Positions 46,122-55,000 of a stretch of DNA of 64,000 nt are shown piece by piece. The notes below the pieces were generated by a model, which made no database searches, was not told where the DNA came from, and worked only from the letters and a program-made list of their open reading frames with translations. Origin of the DNA: Parundibacterium terreum (GTDB lineage Bacteria > Pseudomonadota > Gammaproteobacteria > Burkholderiales > Burkholderiaceae_D); contig NZ_BMED01000002.1 of assembly GCF_014636315.1 (NCBI RefSeq), positions 1 to 64,000 of the forward strand, in the 5' to 3' direction. How positions within the stretch are numbered: position 1 is the stretch's first letter; every line of letters starts with the position of its first letter. Made by a program: the position numbers and the translations under genes.

Positions 46122-46940
46122 ATGCCAAATTCCACACCCGTCCCACACTCCGGCCCCAGCATCTCGGAAGAAATTGATGCGATGACCGGTGATCCGAATT
46201 TCATGTCGTCACTGGCGCGCGGCATAGCAGTGATACGCGCATTCAGCGACCAGCAGCGCACGCTGACAATCTCGCAAATCAGCCACAAAACCGGCATCCC
46301 GCGCGCAGCAGTACGGCGCTGCCTGTACTCGCTCAAGCAACTGGGTTACGCCGATTCCGAGGCGCATAATTTCCGGCTGACGCCCAAGGTGCTGACACTG
46401 GGCTACTCTTATCTTTCGTCCACGCCTTTGGCCGTATCCGCCCAGCCTTGCCTGAACAACATCAGCCGCATCCTGCATGAATCCTGTTCACTGGCAGTAA
46501 TGGACAGCAACGAAGTGCTGTATGTATCGCGCTCCGCCCAGTCGCGCATCATGTCGGTCGCCTTGAATGTGGGCAGCAGGCTACCCGCCTACTGTACGTC
46601 GCTGGGGCGGGTGATCCTGGCGCACATGTCAGAAGAAGCACTGGCACAGTATTTCAACACCGTGACGCTGCGCGCATACACTGACAAGACTGTCGTCTCG
46701 CAGGCAAAGCTGATGGAGATATTTGCGACGATACGCCAGAACGGCTACGTCATCATAGAAGAAGAGTTGGAGATAGGACTGCGCTCTATGGCTGTGCCTG
46801 TGCGCGGCGCCTCCGGCAAGGTGACTGCGGCGCTGAATGTCAGCGCGCAGGCAACCAGGATCAGCAGCAAGCGCATGCGCGAGGATTTTCTTGCGATATT
46901 GCAGGGCGGCGCGCAGGAATTATCGGCAATGCTGCCCTAG
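46122..46940 (+). CDS. pcaR: IclR-family pca regulator (PcaR/PcaU type)
   Basis: This 272-residue regulator has an N-terminal winged helix-turn-helix (about 35-95, SLARGIAVIRAFSDQQRTLTI and SHKTGIPRAAVRRCLYSLKQ, in outline) and a C-terminal IclR ligand domain containing GSRLPAYCTSLGRVILA and EEELEIGLRSMAVPVRG. Proteins of this subfamily respond to beta-ketoadipate or protocatechuate and activate pca operons. It is transcribed divergently from pcaI and a matching operator lies between. The start is ATG at 46122 with TAAGG seven bases upstream; the frame to 46089 would remove the 46088-46104 repeat from the promoter. Confidence 0.92.
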   Translation: MPNSTPVPHSGPSISEEIDAMTGDPNFMSSLARGIAVIRAFSDQQRTLTISQISHKTGIPRAAVRRCLYSLKQLGYADSEAHNFRLTPKVLTLGYSYLSSTPLAVSAQPCLNNISRILHESCSLAVMDSNEVLYVSRSAQSRIMSVALNVGSRLPAYCTSLGRVILAHMSEEALAQYFNTVTLRAYTDKTVVSQAKLMEIFATIRQNGYVIIEEELEIGLRSMAVPVRGASGKVTAALNVSAQATRISSKRMREDFLAILQGGAQELSAMLP

Positions 46941-46968
46941 GGCCTATCAAGCTTTAAAATAGGCCCTA
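46938..46968 (+). terminator. Terminator overlapping the regulator stop codon
   Basis: TAGGGCCTAT (46938-46947), which includes the TAG stop, pairs perfectly with ATAGGCCCTA (46959-46968). AAATTTATTT follows. The weak T run makes this moderate. It lies between convergent genes. Confidence 0.6.
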
Positions 46969-46971
46969 AAT

Positions 46972-48129
46972 TTATTTGGCATAGGCCTTGCGCGAACCAT
47001 CCTCAAACACCTCATCATCGCGCAACAGTTTGCCGCTCTCGTCCCAACTACGCTCATGCTTTAGCTTGCCCCGCTCGTCATAGGTCGATTCAGAAACCAG
47101 CTTCCCTTGCTGGCTATAGCCTTTGTGTACGCCGATGGATTGCTGCTGATAGTCACCCATGCGCAGATAACTTTCTTCACTGGCTAGGGTACCCGTGTCG
47201 TAATAATTTTTGACAGTAACGCTACGCTGCTTGCCATTGGTGGTGCTCGCAGAAACAGAGCGTAATTGTCCATTCAGGTAAAAAGCCTTTTCCGTACTCA
47301 GCTCGCCATCTACCCATTGCTTGTCGCTGACCAGAGTTCCGCTTTCCGAAAAATCCTGCTGCCTTTCCCTGACGGGATATTTTCCACCCAGCTTGAAGAC
47401 CACTTCCTTGCGCTTGATGCCTTCGCGGGAAAAGCTTCGTTCGGTGCGGCGATCTGTCGTAATTTCTTCCAGTTGCGCCGTCTTGCCGTCCTCCCACAGG
47501 CTTTCCAGCCGAACCCGCTTGCCGGCCTCATACACGGCGCGGGAACTTACCTCGCCCTTATCATTAAAGAAGTCTATTTTTGAAGGCGACCTGACAAAAC
47601 CGCACAGCGTCGCATCATCCACCAATGGCGCGAGCAAGGCCTTGTCGCCGCAACGCAACGCACGTATCGATCCATTGGCATTAAACTCTGCATAGGCCTG
47701 CTCGCGGGTATCTGCACCGTAAAAAGTGGCGCGCCGCAACTTGCCGTTCGGGTGAAAGCTCTTGGATATGCCGGTCTTCTGGCTGTTCACATACATATCC
47801 TCCTGCAGCATTTGACCATTCGGCGCAAATTCCCGCGCGATACCTTCGCGGTTTCCTTTTTCATTGGTGGAAAACTCGGTCGCAAGCTTGCCTTCCTTGT
47901 AGTAGCGCATCAGGCCCATTATCTTGCCGCTACGAACCTCCTGCTCCCGCTGCAGTACGCCACTATCCTTGTCCTTGCAGCGGATGATGCCAGTCTTGCC
48001 TTCGGTAGAGCGCCCGTTATTCAGATCGATAGGCTGCTGATCCAGTTCACAGACCTGTATCGCCAGCGCCTCGCCGCCATGCAATACGCCACAGCAGACT
48101 GTCAGGAATAAAAGTGATTTCGCAAGCAT
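46972..48129 (-). CDS. Secreted YwqK/MORN-variant repeat protein
   Basis: This 385-residue protein has a signal peptide (about 1-24, SLLFLTVCCGVLHGGEALA). The rest is made of repeats of about 22-25 residues of the kind x-Y-Y-x-(D/E)-G-K-L-x-x-E, for example LMRYYKEGKLATEFS, EFAPNGQMLQEDMY, SFHPNGKLRRATFY, AFYLNGQLRSVSAS, NYYDTGTLASEESY. These are the MORN-variant repeats of YwqK-like proteins, sometimes called antitoxins. No toxin gene is next to it and the signal peptide argues for an envelope or periplasmic role. Function unknown. Confidence 0.75.
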   Translation of the reverse strand: MLAKSLLFLTVCCGVLHGGEALAIQVCELDQQPIDLNNGRSTEGKTGIIRCKDKDSGVLQREQEVRSGKIMGLMRYYKEGKLATEFSTNEKGNREGIAREFAPNGQMLQEDMYVNSQKTGISKSFHPNGKLRRATFYGADTREQAYAEFNANGSIRALRCGDKALLAPLVDDATLCGFVRSPSKIDFFNDKGEVSSRAVYEAGKRVRLESLWEDGKTAQLEEITTDRRTERSFSREGIKRKEVVFKLGGKYPVRERQQDFSESGTLVSDKQWVDGELSTEKAFYLNGQLRSVSASTTNGKQRSVTVKNYYDTGTLASEESYLRMGDYQQQSIGVHKGYSQQGKLVSESTYDERGKLKHERSWDESGKLLRDDEVFEDGSRKAYAK

Positions 48130-48303
48130 GGAGATATCCGTATAAAAGAAACGCGTAAATAAGCTGGCCTGGCAAGCCGCCTCAGAAAGGGCAAATTTCC
48201 AGCAAACTCAGCTTACCGAAGATACAATACTTGCTAGCACTCTGCAATTGTTACGCTTATCATCTTGCATATCGTTCCCTCCACCACAAAAAGGCAAGAG
48301 TAA

Positions 48304-48813
48304 ATGATCGTCCTGGAAACCGAAAGACTACGCCTGCGTACTATCAGTGTTGACGACGCAGCCTTTTACCTGGAACTAACCAACGATCCGGCATGGATCA
48401 AGAACATCGGCGACAAGGGCCTGCGCACGGTAGACGAGGCGCGCGAGTCTTTGTTGAATGGCCCCATAGAAATGCAGCAAAGACTGGGTTTCAGCCTGTA
48501 CGCGGTAGAGCGCAAGGAAGACCATACTGCACTGGGCTTGTGCGGCTTGATCAAGCGCGATTCGCTGGAGGATGTAGATATGGGCTACGCCTTCCTGCCA
48601 CAATTCCGCGGCAAGGGATATGCACGGGAAGCCGCGGCGGGAGTACTCAAATACGGTAAAGACAACCTGAATCTTAAGCGGCTGGCAGCGATTACTTCGC
48701 CTGAAAACAGCGACTCCTATCTTTTGCTGGAAGAACTGGGATTCAAACTGGACAAGATACTGGTACTGAAAGGCGAAACCAGGCAGACCAAGCTATACAG
48801 TTACCATTTTTAA
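48304..48813 (+). CDS. GNAT N-acetyltransferase (RimJ/RimL type)
   Basis: This 169-residue protein begins VLETERLRLRTISVDDAAFYLEL and has the acetyl-CoA binding segment GYAFLPQFRGKGYAREAAAG with the R/Q-x-x-G-x-G/A loop, followed by NSDSYLLLEELGFK. This is the RimJ/RimL-like subgroup that acetylates protein N-termini or small amines. The acceptor cannot be inferred. A cysteine hydrolase gene follows 29 bases downstream. Confidence 0.9.
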   Translation: MIVLETERLRLRTISVDDAAFYLELTNDPAWIKNIGDKGLRTVDEARESLLNGPIEMQQRLGFSLYAVERKEDHTALGLCGLIKRDSLEDVDMGYAFLPQFRGKGYAREAAAGVLKYGKDNLNLKRLAAITSPENSDSYLLLEELGFKLDKILVLKGETRQTKLYSYHF

Positions 48814-48842
48814 CGCCGTGCCATTTTATTGCGAAAGAAAAC

Positions 48843-49379
48843 ATGAAGTCCGCACTCATCGTCATTGATGTCCAAAAAGGCTTGTTTGATGCAGAGCCCA
48901 GGCCGGCAGACGCCGATGCTGTGATTGCACGCATCAACGCGCTGGCTGCGAGGGCCCGCAGCGCTGACGTGCCGGTGATCTTTGTTCAGCACGAAACTGC
49001 TGAAGGCGAATTGAAATACGGAGCACCGGGCTGGGACCTGGAACAGCAATTACATGTGGAGGCAATCGACCATCACATACGCAAGACCACGCCGGACTCA
49101 TTCCTGAGAACCGACCTCGGTGAAATGCTGGTATCGATGAATGTGGAAAAGGTGATTCTGTGCGGCTATGCGACGGAATTTTGCGTAGATACGACTACAC
49201 GCCGTTCGGCAGCCCTGGGTTATGAAGTCATCATCGCGGCTGATGCCCATACCACGCATGACAAGGCGCACGCGACGGCGGCGCAGATACGCATCCATCA
49301 CAATGCCACCCTGCCCGACATCAGCAGCTTTGGCCCGCAGATCAGCGCAGTCAATGCGGCGGAGATCAAATTCGACTAG
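48843..49379 (+). CDS. Isochorismatase-family cysteine hydrolase
   Basis: This 178-residue protein shows the triad of the isochorismatase-like cysteine hydrolases: Asp9 in ALIVIDVQKG, Lys81 in IRKTTPDSF, and Cys114 in GYATEFCVDTTTR, with the cis-peptide region before it. The presence of the cysteine points to an amidase or nicotinamidase-like activity rather than isochorismate cleavage. It seems to be in a short operon with the GNAT gene. Confidence 0.9.
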   Translation: MKSALIVIDVQKGLFDAEPRPADADAVIARINALAARARSADVPVIFVQHETAEGELKYGAPGWDLEQQLHVEAIDHHIRKTTPDSFLRTDLGEMLVSMNVEKVILCGYATEFCVDTTTRRSAALGYEVIIAADAHTTHDKAHATAAQIRIHHNATLPDISSFGPQISAVNAAEIKFD

Positions 49380-49426
49380 AAACGCAGCCTCCTCTCCCTG
49401 AACGGGATCAGGGGCAGCGCGCATTC

Positions 49427-49894
49427 TTACAGGAAGCGGTCCAGTATCTTGCGGCTATGTTTGTCAATCTCAAACATATCGCGTATCAGGAAGTGAATGC
49501 CGTGGTTATCCGCGACCAGCAGCGATGCCCCGCCGATGCGGCGTATGTCTTCATCGCCTTTCAGCACAAACTCGGTATCGCCCCTGTCTGTCTTGACATG
49601 CCAGGTGCAAGGTGTAGCAAAACTGGTCACGCTGACGATGCGCTGGATTTCAGGCATGAATTCGCGTCCGGTCAACTCTTCATCCAGCAGCAAGCGATTG
49701 GCTTCCGACAAATCCGACATGCGGTCTATCCACGCAATTTCCTTGCCGTCACCCAGCACCATGGAAATGCCTTCATGCGGCGCCTGTATCGGGAAAGCGC
49801 GCACAGGGCTGACTTTTTCATGCACCTGGCCGTCTTCGGTCGTCAGCACCAGGTGGCCGAATTCATTGCGGCTTAATTGAAATTGTGTCGTCAT
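49427..49894 (-). CDS. DUF1854 protein of the cyanophycin locus
   Basis: This 155-residue soluble protein has no signal peptide. It starts FQLSRNEFGHLVLTTEDGQV, followed by PVRAFPIQAPHEGIS, then KEIAWIDRMSDLS and ends VADNHGIHFLIRDMFEIDKH. This pattern is DUF1854, which in Burkholderiales is found next to cyanophycin synthetases and their ABC transporter. Its function is not known. It follows the ABC transporter gene by two bases, so the two are cotranscribed and probably act together. It diverges from the cphA pair. Confidence 0.85.
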   Translation of the reverse strand: MTTQFQLSRNEFGHLVLTTEDGQVHEKVSPVRAFPIQAPHEGISMVLGDGKEIAWIDRMSDLSEANRLLLDEELTGREFMPEIQRIVSVTSFATPCTWHVKTDRGDTEFVLKGDEDIRRIGGASLLVADNHGIHFLIRDMFEIDKHSRKILDRFL

Positions 49895-49896
49895 CT

Positions 49897-52170
49897 TTAT
49901 TCCTCGTCCGCCATTTCCACGTCCACATTGCGCGCCTGCGCCTCATACAGGCGGAAGTAGGCGCCTTCGCGCGCCATCAGGTCATCATGACTACCCTCTT
50001 CCACGACGACACCGCGATCCAACACGACCAGGCGATCCGCCTTGTGCAAAGTGGACAAGCGGTGGGCGATCGCGATTGTGGTACGGCCTTTGACCAGGTT
50101 ATCCAGCGCTTTCTGGATTTCTTTTTCGGTCTCGGAATCGACCGATGAAGTCGCTTCATCCAGGATCAGGATACGTGGATCGATCAGCAAGGCGCGGGCA
50201 ATGGAAATACGCTGGCGCTCACCGCCGGACAGACCCTGGCCGCGCTCGCCGACCATGGAATCATAGCCCTGCGGCAGGCGCAGGATGAATTCATGCGCAT
50301 GCGCGGCACGCGCCGCAGCGATGATTTCTTCCCGCGTTGCATGCGGCTTACCGTAGGCGATGTTTTCAGAAATGGTGCCGAAGAACAGGAAAGGCTCTTG
50401 CAGCACCAGGCCGATATTGCGGCGGTAATCAGCCACAGGGAAAGAACGGATATCCACGCCATCCAGCAGGATTGCGCCTTCCGACACATCGTAAAAACGG
50501 CAAATCAGATTCACCAGCGTGCTCTTGCCGGAACCGCTATGGCCCACCAGGCCGACCATCTCACCGGCCTTGATGTTCAGGCTGATGCCGCGATTGACCG
50601 CACGGTTGCCGTAGCGGAAGCCGACTTCGCGCAATTCGATATTGCCTTTGACGTTTTCCAGATGCACAGGCTTGGCCGGATTGGCAGGCTCAGGCACGCT
50701 GGATACGTGGTCCAGGATGTCAAAGATGCGTTTGGCGGCAGACGCCGATTTTTGCGTCACCGAGACAATACGGCTCATGGAATCCAGGCGGCCATAGAAA
50801 CGGGTGCTGTAAGCGATGAACAAGGTCAAGGTACCGACCGTGATCTGGCCCTTGGAGACGGCAAAGATGCCGAAGCCCCAGATCACCAGCAAGCCCAGCT
50901 CGGTCAGGAAAGACACGGTAGGCGAAAACAGCGACCACACCTTGTTCAGCTTGTCGTTGACAGCCAGGTTATGTTTGTTGGCCTCGCGGAAGCGCGTGGC
51001 TTCACGTTTTTCCTGCGCGAAGGCCTTCACTACGCGAATGCCGGGAATCGTATCGGCCAGCACATTGGTTACTTCGCCCCATACGCGGTCGATCTTTTCA
51101 AAGCCTGTGCGCAGCCTGTCGCGCACGATATGGATCATCCATGCAATGAAAGGCAGCGGCGCCAGCGTCACCAGCGCCAGCCAGGGGTCTGTATTGAACA
51201 GGATGACGCTGGTCATGACGATGGTCAGCACATCCGAAGCAAAGTCCAGCAAGTGCAGGGAAAGGAAAACGCAGATCCTGTCGCTCTCGCTGCCTATGCG
51301 CGACATCAGGTCGCCGGTACGCTTGCCGCCAAAATATTCCAGCGACAGCTTCAGCAAATGCTCATAGGTCGCAGTGCGCAGGTCGGCGCCTATGCGTTCC
51401 GATACCAGGGCCAGCACATAGGTTTTAGCCCAGCCCAATACCCAGGCAAAAAAGGCCGCGCCAACCAGGGCACCTAGATACATAGGCATCAGCATAGGAT
51501 CTACCGGCTTGCCGCTCTGGTAAGGAATCAGCACATTGTCCATCAACGGCATCGTGATATAGGACGGGATCATGTGCGCGCCTGTACTCAGCAGCATCAG
51601 CACAAAGCCGGTCAGCAACTGCCACTGGTAAGGCCTGGCAAAGCGCCATAGGCGGAACAAGGTCCAGGTGGATGGCGGCGTATAGACCACCTTGGTGCAG
51701 ACCGGGCACTCTTCCTGGTCAGGCTCCAGCGGCGCCTTGCAGCTAGGGCAGATATTTTGTTCGGCGCGGACGATAGGCTGGCCGGATACATGGCTGGCCA
51801 GTTGCTCCTTGAAATGATCCATCACACGGATGGCCAGCAGATTCTGGCCCAGCGTGAAACGCCAGCTCGCCAGGCGGCGCTGCTCATCCACCAGTTCCAG
51901 ATGCCCTACGCCGGCATGGTCATGATGTCGAAGTTGCAATCCTTTTCTGTAAGCCCACTCTTGCCAGACCGTTTCTCCGGGTGATTTCGCCAGCAAGCGG
52001 CGATCCGTGACGATAATCAGGCCTTTGACAAAGCGAAGACGGGCATCCAAGTCAACCTCTACCGCACTTAAAACGTTTTCCCCGGTGGCAAGTTGTTTTT
52101 CCAGGTCGGAACGCCAGGCATCGGGAAGCGTGCTTAGTGCATTATCCAAGCTTAATTGTTTAGTTGTCAT
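49897..52170 (-). CDS. Cyanophycin-locus ABC transporter with PH-like domain and zinc ribbon
   Basis: This 757-residue fused exporter. Residues 1-130 form an unusual soluble PH-like domain (LRFVKGLIIVTDRRLLAKSP). A zinc ribbon follows (C141, C144, C155, C158). Six membrane segments (about 185-465) are of the type I exporter fold, followed by the ATPase: Walker A GHSGSGKST at 543-551, LSGGERQ at 647-653, and DEATSS from Asp671. It should work as a homodimer in the inner membrane. The cargo is unknown. Location next to cyanophycin synthetases, and the extra domains facing the cytoplasm, suggest a role in handling cyanophycin or its primers, precursors or granules. Confidence 0.88.
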   Translation of the reverse strand: MTTKQLSLDNALSTLPDAWRSDLEKQLATGENVLSAVEVDLDARLRFVKGLIIVTDRRLLAKSPGETVWQEWAYRKGLQLRHHDHAGVGHLELVDEQRRLASWRFTLGQNLLAIRVMDHFKEQLASHVSGQPIVRAEQNICPSCKAPLEPDQEECPVCTKVVYTPPSTWTLFRLWRFARPYQWQLLTGFVLMLLSTGAHMIPSYITMPLMDNVLIPYQSGKPVDPMLMPMYLGALVGAAFFAWVLGWAKTYVLALVSERIGADLRTATYEHLLKLSLEYFGGKRTGDLMSRIGSESDRICVFLSLHLLDFASDVLTIVMTSVILFNTDPWLALVTLAPLPFIAWMIHIVRDRLRTGFEKIDRVWGEVTNVLADTIPGIRVVKAFAQEKREATRFREANKHNLAVNDKLNKVWSLFSPTVSFLTELGLLVIWGFGIFAVSKGQITVGTLTLFIAYSTRFYGRLDSMSRIVSVTQKSASAAKRIFDILDHVSSVPEPANPAKPVHLENVKGNIELREVGFRYGNRAVNRGISLNIKAGEMVGLVGHSGSGKSTLVNLICRFYDVSEGAILLDGVDIRSFPVADYRRNIGLVLQEPFLFFGTISENIAYGKPHATREEIIAAARAAHAHEFILRLPQGYDSMVGERGQGLSGGERQRISIARALLIDPRILILDEATSSVDSETEKEIQKALDNLVKGRTTIAIAHRLSTLHKADRLVVLDRGVVVEEGSHDDLMAREGAYFRLYEAQARNVDVEMADEE

Positions 52171-52626
52171 CGTAAAACGGACTCCGGCTCAAGAGCATGC
52201 CCAGATAAGGGCAGGAATTCTGAAATAAAAGGGGTAAATAATTTGGCTCAAGGCCTTTTCGATGGACCGGCATTCTGGGTGCTCTCAGACGTGAAATATC
52301 ACCGGAGCAGCAATTTACGGTATTCTATCGAAAGAAAATAATCAGACAAAACCTGACCAAGAGGATGAACTGCATTTGCGCTGACGCGCAAGTATACAGT
52401 AAGTGTTTCGGAACGTCCTTGTTTCAGCCAAGAAATTTGGCCTGCATCGCATCTGGAAAGCCATCTGAGAAGGATTTATCAAAATATTTTTGCGGCCGCA
52501 CACAGTAAATGCGGCCAGCTGGCAATTTTGAAAGAAGCTTCTAAAAGATTAAGGAATTGTGCTTGGACGCTTATCAAGTAAATAAGAGCCAAATAAGCAT
52601 GATTCTGTTATCAAGAAAATAAATAC
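52171..52626. other. Divergent control region between the ABC transporter and cphA'
   Basis: This 456-base region contains no credible gene. It holds a perfect palindrome TGCGGCCGCA (52491-52500) whose right half recurs inverted at 52510-52516, an AGAAGCTTCT palindrome (near 52534), and the 15-bp direct repeat described separately. These are likely regulatory sites of the cyanophycin genes. No canonical ribosome binding site precedes cphA'. Confidence 0.5.
52571..52622. repeat. 15-bp direct repeat just upstream of cphA'
   Basis: TTATCAAGTAAATAA (52571-52585) recurs as TTATCAAGAAAATAA (52608-52622), 14 of 15 bases alike with a 37-base offset, about 3.5 helical turns. The second copy ends five bases before the ATG of cphA', where a ribosome binding site would normally lie. 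Confidence 0.65.
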
Positions 52627-54807
52627 ATGACGACGAAGAAGAAAGACATCGAATTTCTCCGTGTAACACATTTGCGCGGACCTAATATCTGGACCTACCG
52701 CCCGGTGATTGAGGCATGGCTTGATTTAGGCGAGCTGGAAGAATTCCCCTCCAATACCCTTCCCGGCCTGTACGAACGCCTGATCGCCTGGTTGCCAGGC
52801 CTGATAGAGCATCGTTGCGGCGTCGGCGAGCGCGGCGGTTTCCTGGAGCGCCTGCGCGAAGGCACCTGGTCTGGCCACGTATTGGAGCACGTCGTCCTGG
52901 AACTGCAAAACCTGGCAGGCATGCGCACCGGCTTCGGCAAGACACGCTCCACCAGCGAACGCGGCATCTACAAGATGGCATTCCGCACCCGCCAGGAACA
53001 AGTCGGCCGCGCCGCCTTGAATGTTGGCCGCGACCTGTTGATGGCTGCCATCAACGATACGCCCTTTGATCTGGAAGCCAAGGTCGCCGTGCTGCACGAC
53101 ATGGTGGATTCACTCTGCCTGGGCCCGAGCACTGCGCATATCGTCGATGCTGCAACCGAAAGACGGATTCCCTCAATACGCCTGACTGACGGCAACCTGG
53201 TGCAACTGGGCCACGGCGCCAGCCAGCGCCGCATCTGGACTGCAGAAACCGACCGCACCAGCGCCATCGCAGAAAGCATCGCCAGCGACAAGGACCTGAC
53301 CAAGTCGCTGCTGAAGTCCTGCGGCGTGCCGGTGCCGGAAGGCAGCCTGGTCAGGAGCGCGGAAGAAGCCTGGGAGGAAGCGCAGGATATCGGCCTGCCG
53401 GTTGTGGTCAAGCCCTACGATGGCAACCATGGACGCGGCGTTTCGCTGAACCTGATGACGCAAGCCGATGTGGAAGCGGCATACCATCTGGCCAGCCGCA
53501 AGGGCGACAGCAAGAGCGTGCTGGTGGAACGCTATATCACTGGTAATGAGCACCGCATCCTGGTGGTCGGCAAGCAAGTCATCGCTGCCGCCAAAGGCGA
53601 GGCGCTGTGGGTCACCGGCGACGGCAAATCCAACATCATCGAACTGGTAGACAGCCAGATCAACACCGACCCGCGCCGCGGCACCGGCGAAGATTCGCCG
53701 TTGAATGCACTGGCCCCGGAAAAAGGCGCAGAAATTATCCTGGAACTGGAAAGACAAGGTCTGACCGCTTACTCTATCCCGGTCGCCGGCCAGAAGGTGC
53801 TGATCCAGCCCAATGGCAATGTGGCGATCGACGTCACCGATGACATCCATCCTAGTGTCGCCCATGCGGCAGCCCTGGCAGCTCGCGTAGTCGGCTTGGA
53901 TATCGCCGGCATCGACCTGGTAGCGGAAGACATCTCGCGCCCGCTGGAAGAGCAGCGCGGCGCCATCATTGAAGTCAATGCCAGCCCTGGTCTGCTGGCG
54001 CATCTGAAGCCAGCCGAAGGCAAACCCCGCCCGATAGGTACTGCCATCATCAACCATCTGTTTGCAGAAGATGAAAGCGGCCGTATTCCTGTCGTCGGCG
54101 TGACCGGCACGCATGGCACCAGCCTGATTTCACGCCTGATCGGCAGCATCGTTCAAATCAGCGGCAAGCACGTAGGTGTCGCCTGCGGCCAGGGCCTGTT
54201 CCTGGATGGCCGCCAGGTAGTGAAGACCGACTGCATCAACTGGGATGCAGGCCAGCGCCTGCTGCTGAACCGCTCGGTGCAGACCGCCGTGTTCGAAAGC
54301 AATGCGCGCATGGTGCTGGCAGAAGGACTGCCTTACGATAAGTGCACCGTTGGCGTGGTCACCGATATGGATGGTCATGAAGACCTGGCGGAATTCTATA
54401 TCCATGAAGGCGACCAGATGTTCAACGTCGTGCGCACTCAGGTAGATGTCATCCTGCCGCATGGCGCAGCCGTGCTGAATGCCGCCGATGAGCGTGTAGT
54501 TGAGCTGGCAGAACTGTGCGACGGCAAAGTCATTTTCTACGGAAAAGATCCGGAGCTGGACGCAATCGTTAAACATCGCGCCGCAGGCGAGCGCGTGGTC
54601 TTCCTGCGCGACAGCAGTATTGTGCTTGCCAGCGGCACCGAAGAAACGGCATTGCTGCCGCTGTCTTCGCTGAAGCCGGCCAAAGCTGCACAGCCTGAAA
54701 GTGTGATGGCAGCGATAGCCGCCGCCTGGGCGCTGGACATCTCGCCGGAACTGATAGGCGCAGGTCTCAGGACCTTTGATTCCAGCCCGAAGAAAACGGG
54801 CTATTGA
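52627..54807 (+). CDS. cphA': Cyanophycin synthetase paralogue CphA', Mur ligase part degenerate
   Basis: This 726-residue protein has three parts. The N domain (1-165) keeps GHVLEHVVLELQ with HxxEH at 84-88. The ATP-grasp domain (about 205-475) has TDRTSAIAESIASDKDLTK, VVVKPYDGNHGRGVS and IIEVNASPG. The Mur-ligase-like domain (about 485-726) is degenerate: the P-loop reads TGTHGTSLI at 494-502, with Thr498 where the essential lysine of GTNGKTTT should be, and the protein stops before the last Mur lobe (about 130 residues shorter than its neighbour). It can probably still activate the chain and add aspartate, but not ligate arginine, unless it uses Asp-Arg dipeptides as CphA2 enzymes do. It is followed by intact cphA after 193 bases. 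Confidence 0.93.
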   Translation: MTTKKKDIEFLRVTHLRGPNIWTYRPVIEAWLDLGELEEFPSNTLPGLYERLIAWLPGLIEHRCGVGERGGFLERLREGTWSGHVLEHVVLELQNLAGMRTGFGKTRSTSERGIYKMAFRTRQEQVGRAALNVGRDLLMAAINDTPFDLEAKVAVLHDMVDSLCLGPSTAHIVDAATERRIPSIRLTDGNLVQLGHGASQRRIWTAETDRTSAIAESIASDKDLTKSLLKSCGVPVPEGSLVRSAEEAWEEAQDIGLPVVVKPYDGNHGRGVSLNLMTQADVEAAYHLASRKGDSKSVLVERYITGNEHRILVVGKQVIAAAKGEALWVTGDGKSNIIELVDSQINTDPRRGTGEDSPLNALAPEKGAEIILELERQGLTAYSIPVAGQKVLIQPNGNVAIDVTDDIHPSVAHAAALAARVVGLDIAGIDLVAEDISRPLEEQRGAIIEVNASPGLLAHLKPAEGKPRPIGTAIINHLFAEDESGRIPVVGVTGTHGTSLISRLIGSIVQISGKHVGVACGQGLFLDGRQVVKTDCINWDAGQRLLLNRSVQTAVFESNARMVLAEGLPYDKCTVGVVTDMDGHEDLAEFYIHEGDQMFNVVRTQVDVILPHGAAVLNAADERVVELAELCDGKVIFYGKDPELDAIVKHRAAGERVVFLRDSSIVLASGTEETALLPLSSLKPAKAAQPESVMAAIAAAWALDISPELIGAGLRTFDSSPKKTGY

Positions 54808-54845
54808 GAAAAGAAAACAAGAGCAGCTAGTTCAACACAAACAAA

Positions 54846-54942
54846 GGGAGCGGTTCCCGTGCCGAAAGGCCAGATGGAACCCTCCCGCCAACACATCTTA
54901 AAGAACTGCAGCGGTAGCGCCATGATGCTCATATGAGACATG
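54846..54942 (+). other. Structured RNA element between cphA' and cphA
   Basis: GGGAG-C-GGTTCC (54846-54857) pairs with GGAACC-CTCCC (54876-54886): 11 pairs and one bulged C. Its tip is GCC-GAAA-GGC, a GNRA tetraloop (54861-54870). A second hairpin follows, CATG...CTCATATGAG...CATG (54921-54942). No T run follows the first stem, so it is not an intrinsic terminator. It may tune message stability or the ratio of the two synthetases. Confidence 0.65.
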
Positions 54943-55000
54943 CGGAAAAACCCCGGCAAAAGCAGTTTTTGACAGTATTGATATAAGAGGATCAAGGTTT

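Noticed and set aside
46972..48129. YwqK-type protein as antitoxin of a toxin-antitoxin pair
   Set aside because: It has a signal peptide and no toxin-like gene beside it.
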